64,000 nucleotides of DNA from Roseovarius sp. (GTDB lineage Bacteria > Pseudomonadota > Alphaproteobacteria > Rhodobacterales > Rhodobacteraceae), in NCBI GenBank assembly GCA_027493545.1, contig JAOSKR010000004.1, positions 62,001 through 126,000 on the forward strand, written 5' to 3'. Shown piece after piece: positions 53,512 to 64,000 of this stretch (positions within the stretch are counted from its first letter, which is position 1; each line of letters starts with the position of its first letter). The position numbers and the translations under genes were made by a program. The notes under the pieces are model-generated. The model was not told where the DNA came from, made no database searches, and worked only from the letters and a program-made list of their open reading frames with translations.

Positions 53512-53916
53512 CTATTCCGTCTGCAGCGTCTCCAGATAGACCACCAGGTCGGCCAGCGGCCGGCTGGCCAGCATCGGCTGGCCATCGGGCAGGCGCATTG
53601 CGACGGACCGGTCGCCCTGAAGGACGGGCCCGAAGATCGGCATGTCGCCGCCATGGGCCAGCAGCGCCGCGCGGCCGTCGATCTTCATCGCCACGTCACC
53701 GGTTGGAAACGTGCCGCCGTTACGCGCCGCCAGCCGCGTCAGGTCCGGCGTTTCGATCGCCAGCATCTCGGCCATCGGGCCGTCGCCCCGGGCCTCGCTC
53801 CCGTGGCATTGCCAGCAATATGTCCAGAAAATCCCTTGCCCGGCCTCCGGGTCGGCCTCCTGTGCCGAGGCCGTTCCGGCCGCCAGCAGGAGGGTCAAGA
53901 ACATCCGCCAAACCAT
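53512..53916 (-). CDS. Periplasmic c-type cytochrome
   Basis: MVWRMFLTLLLAAGTASAQEADPEAGQGIFWTYCWQCHGSEARGDGP...; CWQCH haem motif, signal peptide. Confidence 0.9.
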   Translation of the reverse strand: MVWRMFLTLLLAAGTASAQEADPEAGQGIFWTYCWQCHGSEARGDGPMAEMLAIETPDLTRLAARNGGTFPTGDVAMKIDGRAALLAHGGDMPIFGPVLQGDRSVAMRLPDGQPMLASRPLADLVVYLETLQTE

Positions 53917-53983
53917 AGAACTCCTCCCTCGGTGCCGTAACGATACCAGCCGCGGGTCACGCTGTCACGCGGCGCCGGCCCCT

Positions 53984-54693
53984 TCAGATCACCTTTATCA
54001 CATCCTTGTCGATGGCCAGCATGTAGCCGCGGCGGGCGATGTTCCTGACCAGCAGTTCGCTGACCATCTGGTTGCCGAGCGTGTCGCGCAGCCGCTTGAT
54101 GCGGGTAGCGCCGGCGGCCTCGTCGCAGTCCTCTTGCGCCCGGCCCGAGATCACCGCCTCGATTTCGGCGCCGCTGAGCACGTCGTCGTCCATCCGCGCC
54201 TCGGCCAGCACGCTCAGCGTTTCCATCGCCGCACGGGTCAGCTTGAAACCCATGTTGTTGAGGTAGACGGTATTCTCCTCGCGGCTGATCAGCAGCGAAC
54301 TGACCTGGATGCCCGCGCGTTCGATCTGCGCCATGCGGCGGTTGAGCGCCACCAGCATGACCAGAAACACCAGCGCCGCGATCAGGAGCGCGGTGGCAAA
54401 GACCAGCAGCACGAAGATCACCACGCGGTAGCTGGCGAGGGTCTCGGAAAGGCGGTGCCGGAGAGCGCGAGGATTTCCAGGAGCTTGATCTCGGCATCGC
54501 TCGTCAGCGCATCGTTCTCGACGAAGATGCGCTCGACCCGGGCGTTGAACGCGTTGGCGTCGGGCAGGCTGAGAAACAGCATCACCGCGGCCAGCGCCAG
54601 GATCGCCACGATGGCGATCACCCCGAACATCACCACCCGGCCGCCCGAGCGGCGGGCCTCGGCCGCGCTGGCACCATCCCCGATCACACGCAC
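53984..54693 (-). CDS. Two-TM membrane protein with C-terminal winged-helix (OmpR/ToxR-like) domain; frameshift ~54440
   Basis: MRVIGDGASAAEARRSGGRVVMFGVIAIVAILALAAVMLFLSLPDANAFNARVERIFVENDALTSDAEIKLLEILALSGTAF|...VIFVLLVFATALLIAALVFLVMLVALNRR...TRAAMETLSVLAEA...TRIKRLRDTLGNQMVSELLVRNIARRGYML. Confidence 0.7.
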
Positions 54694-54720
54694 ATTTCCG
54701 CCCTCCTCTCTCGCCCGCGC

Positions 54721-54956
54721 CTATTGCGGCCGCGCCGACAGGATTTTCAGCAGCACCAGCCCCTGCGCCGCCAGCATCCGGCGCAACTGGGACTCGGCGG
54801 TGGCACAGGACCCGCTCAGCACCGCGGTATCATAAAACAGCGCAAGCGGCCTGTCGCGCTTGGCCTTGTATTCCACGCGGCAGGCAGCCTCGGCGACGGT
54901 CGCGCCCGCGAGGGCAGGGCTGCGCTCAGCAGCGTCATGAAGAGCATCCGTTTCAT
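54721..54956 (-). CDS. Small secreted protein with two conserved-looking cysteines; frameshift ~54912
   Basis: MKRMLFMTLLSAALPS|...ATVAEAACRVEYKAKRDRPLALFYDTAVLSGSCATAESQLRRMLAAQGLVLLKILSARPQ after shifting frame once. Confidence 0.55.
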
Positions 54957-55149
54957 GCCCGCCACCATGCGCCAGGGCATCCGGCTATTCAATAACCGCC
55001 GGCTCCGGCTGGGGTTTTTCGGAAGTGCTATCGGATAACCGGCGGCCGTTATTGCTTCGCCACCCGCTCTGGCCACAGCCTTTGCTCATGCGTCACGGCC
55101 CCCGGGCCCGAACGCGTCAGACGATCACGGCAACACGAAAGGACACGTC

Positions 55150-55479
55150 ATGACCCACAAGCATTTCATTGCCGCCATCCTCGCCGCGGCCATTTCCATC
55201 ACCGCACTTTCGTCGGCACCGGCGCGGGCCGGCAACGACACCGCCAAGATCATTGCCGGCGTCGCGGCGCTGGCGATCATCGGCGCCGCGGTCGCCGATG
55301 CGTCGAGAGACCGGAACGTCTACGTCACCCGCAATGTCTACCCCCATCGCGGATACGGCTGGCAGGCGCGCCGCAACCATGTGCGGCAGGAACGGCTGGG
55401 ACGGCACTGGCAGCAGCATCAGCGCCAGCACCGCCACCACCGCCATCACCGCCACCACCACCACGACCGCCGCTGGTAA
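55150..55479 (+). CDS. Small secreted histidine-rich protein
   Basis: MTHKHFIAAILAAAISITALSSAPARAGND... C-terminus QQHQRQHRHHRHHRHHHHDRRW. Confidence 0.75.
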   Translation: MTHKHFIAAILAAAISITALSSAPARAGNDTAKIIAGVAALAIIGAAVADASRDRNVYVTRNVYPHRGYGWQARRNHVRQERLGRHWQQHQRQHRHHRHHRHHHHDRRW

Positions 55480-55557
55480 GACAGGCCGGGCAGCAGCAGG
55501 GGGAGGGCGCAGGCCCTCCCCCTTTGCGCGGCGGGCGGTTTCGTGCTTTCTGGACGC

Positions 55558-56188
55558 ATGAGCGGCCCGGACTTTTCCATTGAACGCCACGCCATCGCCG
55601 GCGGGCAGGCGCCCATCGCCGGGGTCGACGAGGTCGGGCGCGGCCCGCTCGCCGGGCCGGTGACCGCCGCCGCGGTGATCCTCGACCCCGCGCGCATCCC
55701 GGCGGGGCTGAACGATTCCAAGAAACTGACCGCGCGCCGGCGCGAGGCGCTCTGCACCGAAATCCTGGCCAGCTCGGAGGTTTCGGTCGCCCACGCCAGT
55801 GTGGCCGAGATCGACGCGCTCAACATCCTGCGCGCCGCCCATCTGGCGATGGTGCGTGCGGTCTCGGGTCTCGGGCGGCCGCCGGCGCTGGCGCTCATCG
55901 ACGGCAACATGCTGCCCGACGGTCTCTGTGTACCGGCGCAAGCGGTGGTGCGCGGCGACGCGCTGTCGCTGTCGGTGGCGGCGGCCTCGATCGTGGCCAA
56001 GGTCACGCGCGACCGCATCATGCGGGATTTGGCGCAACAGTTCCCCGGCTACGGCTGGGAGACCAACGCCGGCTATGGTTCCAAAAGCCACATCGCCGCA
56101 CTGCAAGATTTCGGACCCACCCCACACCATAGGCGTTCGTTTCGCCCCGTACACAATATCTTGTATCAAGACAAATCTGTAACCCACT

Positions 56189-56190
<2 letters not shown>
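55558..56190 (+). CDS. rnhB: Ribonuclease HII
   Basis: [24 protein letters not shown]...[13 protein letters not shown]...[15 protein letters not shown]...[18 protein letters not shown]. Confidence 0.96.
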
Positions 56191-57417
<1,227 letters not shown>

Positions 57418-57474
57418 ACCCCACCAAGAAGAACTCCGCAGGCGTCCTGCAAGAACCAGGACACCTCACCTCAG

Positions 57475-57503
57475 CCCCCGCCCTGACCGGCGGGGGTTCT
57501 TTC
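57475..57503 (+). terminator. Terminator downstream of ccrM
   Basis: CCCCCGCC-CTGACC-GGCGGGGG-TTCTTTCTT. Confidence 0.7.
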
Positions 57504-57677
57504 TTGCTCGGGCGCCTGAGGGCGATCCCGTGATCACGTCCGGCCCTTGTCCCGGCGGATCGCGGATCGGCCATGCGCCGACCTCCGCCCATGGGCAGTT
57601 TGCGCCCGGTCGCGGACAATTTGGGGCGTTTCACGAAGTTTCATTCTTGCAAATAAGTCTCAACTGCATTGACAAAG

Positions 57678-57692
57678 TGCGAGTCATTCGCA
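57678..57692. promoter_or_regulatory. Candidate Mur/Fur-type operator upstream of the metal ABC operon
   Basis: TGCGA-GTCAT-TCGCA perfect 5-bp arms, adjacent TGCAAATAAGTCTCAACTGCA, about 37 bp upstream of the ATG at 57729. Confidence 0.45.
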
Positions 57693-57728
57693 TATTCAGG
57701 CTGACAACACATTCGGAGACGCCCGACT

Positions 57729-58694
57729 ATGATCTCGACCCGCCGGCACTTTCTGGGCCTGTCGCTGAGCGCCGCGGCGCTGGCGGCAACGCCGCTGCGT
57801 GCGGCCGCCGCGCCCGTCGGCGTGGTGGCCACCACCGGCATGATCGCCGATGCGGCGCTGCGCATCGGCGGCGATCTGGCCGAGGTCAAGGCGCTGATGG
57901 GCCCCGGCGTCGATCCCCATTCCTACCGCCAGACCCGCTCCGACATCGTCGCCCTGACCCGCGCCGATCTGGTGCTCTGGCATGGGCTCTATCTCGAGGC
58001 GCAGATGGAGGAGCTGCTGCTCAAGCTCGCCGCGCGCGGCAATACCGAAGCCGTGGGCGAGGCGGTGCCGGTCGGGCAGCGCATTGCCCACAAGGACTAC
58101 AGCGGCAAGTTCGATCCCCATGTCTGGATGGCGCCCGGGCTCTGGACCCATGCCGTGCGCGCGGTCGAGGCCGCGCTGGCGCGTACCGCGCCCGAACACG
58201 CCGACACCTTCGCCGCCAACGCCGCCGCCTACCTGGCCGAGATCGACCGGCTCGACGCCTTTGCCCGCGACACCCTCGCCACCGTCCCCGATGGCGCGCG
58301 CGTGCTGGTCACCGCCCATGACGCCTTCGGCTATTTCGGCCGCGCCTACGGCTTCGAGGTGGTCGGCATCCGGGGCATCTCGACGGAATCCGAGGCCGGG
58401 CTCGACCGGATCAGGAAACTTGTCGACATGCTGGTCGCCCGCCGCATCGGCGCCGTGTTTGTCGAAAGCTCGGTCTCCGACCGCAACATCCGCGCACTGG
58501 TCGAGGGCGCGTCGGCGCAGGGCCACGAGGTCCGCATCGGTGGCGAGCTTTTCTCCGACGCGATGGGCCAGCCCGGCACCTATGAAGGAACCTATCCCGG
58601 CATGATCGACCACAACGTCACCACCATCGCCGCCGCGCTGGGCGGCCGCGTGCCGACGCGCGGCATGGCCGGCAAGCTGTCGGCGGGGAGTTGA
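57729..58694 (+). CDS. Metal (Mn/Zn) ABC transporter substrate-binding protein, Tat-type signal
   Basis: MISTRRHFLGLSLSAAALAATPLRAAA...VVATTGMIADAALRIGGDLAEVKALMGPGVDPHSY...DPHVWMAPGLW...VTAHDAFGYFGRAYG. Confidence 0.93.
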   Translation: MISTRRHFLGLSLSAAALAATPLRAAAAPVGVVATTGMIADAALRIGGDLAEVKALMGPGVDPHSYRQTRSDIVALTRADLVLWHGLYLEAQMEELLLKLAARGNTEAVGEAVPVGQRIAHKDYSGKFDPHVWMAPGLWTHAVRAVEAALARTAPEHADTFAANAAAYLAEIDRLDAFARDTLATVPDGARVLVTAHDAFGYFGRAYGFEVVGIRGISTESEAGLDRIRKLVDMLVARRIGAVFVESSVSDRNIRALVEGASAQGHEVRIGGELFSDAMGQPGTYEGTYPGMIDHNVTTIAAALGGRVPTRGMAGKLSAGS

Positions 58695-58698
58695 GACC

Positions 58699-59493
<795 letters not shown>

Positions 59494-59501
59494 GCCGCGC
59501 C

Positions 59502-60712
59502 ATGTCCGGCGAAATGCTCCTCGACGCGCTCACCTTGCAGCTGGGCTACAACGCCACGCTGGTGGCGGTGGGCGCGGCGCTTCTGGGCATCGCGGCGGGT
59601 GCCACCGGCAGCTTTCTCTATCTCGGCAAGCGGGCGCTGGTGAGCGACGCGATCAGCCACGCCACCCCTGCCCGGCGTCGGACTGGCCTTCATCGTCATG
59701 GTCGCAATGGGCGGCGATGGCCGCGCCCTGCCGGGGCTGATGGCCGGCTCGGCGCTGTCGGCGGCGGCGGGGCTCTTGTGCGTGACCTGGCTGACTGCGC
59801 GCACCCGGCTTTCCGAGGATGCCGCCATCGGCGCGGTGCTGTCGGTCTTCTTCGGGGCGGGCATCGTCCTGCTCACGGTGATCCAGTCGATGACCGCCGG
59901 CCGGCAGGCGGGGCTCGAGAGCTTTCTGCTCGGGGCGACGGCGGGGATGCTGCGCTCGGAGGCGCTGATCATCGCCGGCGGCGGCGCGGTGGTGCTGGCG
60001 CTGACGCTGCTCCTGCGCCGGCCGATGACGCTGGCCTCGTTCGATCCCGATTTCGCCGCCGCCAGCGGGCTGCCGGTGCGCCGCATCGGGCTGGCGATGA
60101 TGGGGCTGGCGCTGGCGATCACCGTGGTCGGGCTCAAGATCGTCGGGCTGATCCTGATCGTGGCGATGCTGATCATCCCCCGTGGCGGCGCGGTTCTGGA
60201 CCGACCGGGTCGGCCGTGTGGTGCTGATCGCGGGCGCCATGGGCGGGGTGTCGGGCTATGCCGGCGCGGCGCTGTCGGCGACCGCGCCCGCCCTGCCCAC
60301 CGGACCGATCATCGTTCTGGCGGCATTTGCGCTCTTCGCTCTGTCGCTGCTTTTTTCCCCGGGGCGCGGGGTGCTGGCGGCCCTGGCGCGCCACCGCCGC
60401 CACCAGGCGCGGGTACATGTGCGTCAGGGGCTTCTGGCGCTGGCTCAGGGCCAGCCGATCTACGAGCGCCTGACCCTGCGGCTGATGCGGCGGCGCGGGC
60501 TCATCCGCCCCGACGGGGTGGCCACCGATGCCGGGCGCGCCCAGGCCGCGCGCGCCCTGCTGGACGAGCGCCGCTGGCAACTCCTGCGCGCCGATCCCCG
60601 GCACGAGGCGGCGGCGGCGCGCTATGACGGGCTCACGCCGCTCGAAACCCTGCTCACCCGCGACCAGATCGCGGAGCTCGACCGCACCTTGAGACCGGAG
60701 GCAGTGGCATGA
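59502..60712 (+). CDS. Metal ABC transporter permease with C-terminal DtxR-like extension; frameshifts ~59670 and ~60185
   Basis: MSGEMLLDALTLQLGYNATLVAVGAALLGIAAGATGSFLYLGKRALVSDAISHAT|LPGVGLAF...; C-terminal HQARVHVRQGLLALAQGQPIYERLTLRLMRRRGLIRPDGVATDAGRAQAARALLDERRWQLL... Confidence 0.88.
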
Positions 60713-61638
60713 GCGGCGCCGAATTCGTTCCGCTGTCGCTGCCGCCGCTGCTGATCGGCGTCTTTGCGGCCATCGCCTGCGCGCTGCCGGGCAATTTCCT
60801 GCTGCTGAGGCGGCAGGCGCTCATCGGCGACGCCATCAGCCACGTCGTTCTGCCCGGCATCGTGCTGGCGTTCCTCGTCACCGGCACGGTCTCGGCCTGG
60901 CCGATGATGCTGGGCGCCGGTTTCGCCGCCGTGCTGGCGGTCGTCCTGATCGAGGCCATCCGCCGCGTCGGCCGGATCGAGCCCGGCGCCGCGATGGGCG
61001 TGGTCTTTACCGCCATGTTCGCCGCCGGGGTGCTGCTGCTGGAACAGTCCGACACCTCGAGCGTGCATCTCGACGTCCAGCACGCCCTTTACGGCAACCT
61101 CGAAAGCCTGATCTGGCTCGACGGGCTGGGCTGGGCATCGCTTCTCGACCGCCAGGCCCTGCGCGGACTGCCGCCGGAGCTGCCGCGCATCGCGCTGACG
61201 CTGGTCTTTGTCGGCGCCTTCACCGCGCTGATGTGGCGGCCGCTCAAGATCTCGACCTTCGACGAGGGGTTCGCGCGCACCATGGGCCTGCCCACCGGCG
61301 CGATCGGGCTGGCGCTGGTCGTGGTCGCCGCCATTGCCGCGGTGGCGGCCTTCGACGCGGTGGGCTCGATCATCGTCATCGCCATGTTCATCTGCCCGCC
61401 GGCGGCAGCGCGAATGATGACTGACCGGCTGGAGGCGCAGATCGGCTGGTCGGTGGGTTTCGCCACGCTCTCGGCGGTGCTGGGCTATGTGCTGGCGGGC
61501 TACGGGCCGCTGTGGCTGGGTTATGCCGACAGCATCAGCGCGGCGGGGATGATCGCCACGGTCTCGGGCGGGCTGCTGGCGCTGGCCGCGGTCTTCGGCC
61601 CATGCCGCAACCGCGCCGGCGCACCAGCCGAGGGCTGA
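60709..61638 (+). CDS. Metal ABC transporter permease (second)
   Basis: PPLLIGVFAAIACALPGNFLLLRRQALIGDAISHVVLPGIVLAFLVTG...FDAVGSIIVIAMFICPPAAARMM. Confidence 0.94.
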   Translation: MSGAEFVPLSLPPLLIGVFAAIACALPGNFLLLRRQALIGDAISHVVLPGIVLAFLVTGTVSAWPMMLGAGFAAVLAVVLIEAIRRVGRIEPGAAMGVVFTAMFAAGVLLLEQSDTSSVHLDVQHALYGNLESLIWLDGLGWASLLDRQALRGLPPELPRIALTLVFVGAFTALMWRPLKISTFDEGFARTMGLPTGAIGLALVVVAAIAAVAAFDAVGSIIVIAMFICPPAAARMMTDRLEAQIGWSVGFATLSAVLGYVLAGYGPLWLGYADSISAAGMIATVSGGLLALAAVFGPCRNRAGAPAEG

Positions 61639-61682
61639 GGAAGGGTGCCGGGCGCTCTGGGCAATCCCGCCCGGCCGCCCCG

Positions 61683-62099
61683 TCACCGCGCGCCGAGATA
61701 CCGCAACAGGCCGGAGACATCGTACCCCGCCTTTGCCGCGCGCCGCTCGATCTCGGAGTCGTCCATTATCCCGTGCTGCGCGGCGGCCCAGAGCATCGTG
61801 CAGCGTGTGCCCGAGCGGCAATAGGCCAGGATCGGCTTCGGCATCTCGTCAAGCGCGGCGCGGAACTCCGCCAGCGCCTGCGGGGTGATCACGCCGCCCG
61901 AGATCGGCACCGAGCGAACCTCGAGCCCCTCGGCGCGTGCCGCCTCGGCGATGCGCGCATAGTCGCATTGCCCCGGCTCCTCGCCATCGGGGCGGTTGCA
62001 CAGGACCGAGCGGAACCCCGCCCCGGCGATCTCGTGCATGTGCGCCTCGTCGATCTGCGGCGAGACGGTGAAACGGTCGGTCAGGTGACGCAGGTCCAT
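61683..62099 (-). CDS. TIGR01244 family (beta-lactamase-hydrolase-like) phosphatase/sulfurtransferase
   Basis: [44 protein letters not shown]...[17 protein letters not shown]. Confidence 0.88.
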   Translation of the reverse strand: MDLRHLTDRFTVSPQIDEAHMHEIAGAGFRSVLCNRPDGEEPGQCDYARIAEAARAEGLEVRSVPISGGVITPQALAEFRAALDEMPKPILAYCRSGTRCTMLWAAAQHGIMDDSEIERRAAKAGYDVSGLLRYLGAR

Positions 62100-62223
62100 C
62101 CGATTGCTCCCTTCGCGGCTCTGGCCATGGTTCTGCACCCGAACGCCCCCGCATTTCAATGGCGGCGTTGACATTCATGGGATCGGCCCCAAACCTGTCC
62201 GGACCCGCAAGACGGAGCATGGC

Positions 62224-64000
<1,777 letters not shown>

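Overview
High-GC alphaproteobacterial chromosome segment, Rhodobacterales-like by gene content. Nearly all of it can be assigned to ordinary genes: carB (partial), a dipeptide-type ABC operon with two paralogous Tat-exported binding proteins, rarA, a Do-like protease, the end of the ribosomal alpha operon (rplO-secY-adk-rpsM-rpsK-rpoA-rplQ), rsmB, moeA-mobB-mobA-fdhD, azlCD, smpB, glmM, two RTX-repeat proteins, a DUF2793 gene, hutI-H-G-U, ald with a divergent Lrp/AsnC regulator, a GMC oxidoreductase, pnp, rpsO, a LacI regulator with an HIBADH-like dehydrogenase, tRNA-Arg(CCT), rnhB, ccrM, a Mn/Zn ABC operon and the start of a hydantoinase/5-oxoprolinase gene. Less ordinary features: (1) a pair of about 40-aa paralogous single-TM proteins, absent from the ORF track as independent ORFs, placed between two palindromic repeat elements and preceded by a promoter with a 12-bp perfect palindrome; (2) a ~4.5 kb integrase island at the tRNA-Arg 3' end with an exact 18-bp att duplication; (3) a mini-operon with a membrane-anchored C-terminal winged-helix protein and a c-type cytochrome; (4) a metal ABC permease with a C-terminal DtxR-like extension; (5) three GANTC sites within 39 bp upstream of ccrM; (6) an interspersed family of long palindromic elements. 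More than 20 conserved genes are interrupted by 1-2 nt indels, mostly at homopolymers, and rarA contains a poly-C corrupted block. I read these as sequence/assembly errors rather than pseudogenes, and CDS coordinates below span the apparent frameshifts.
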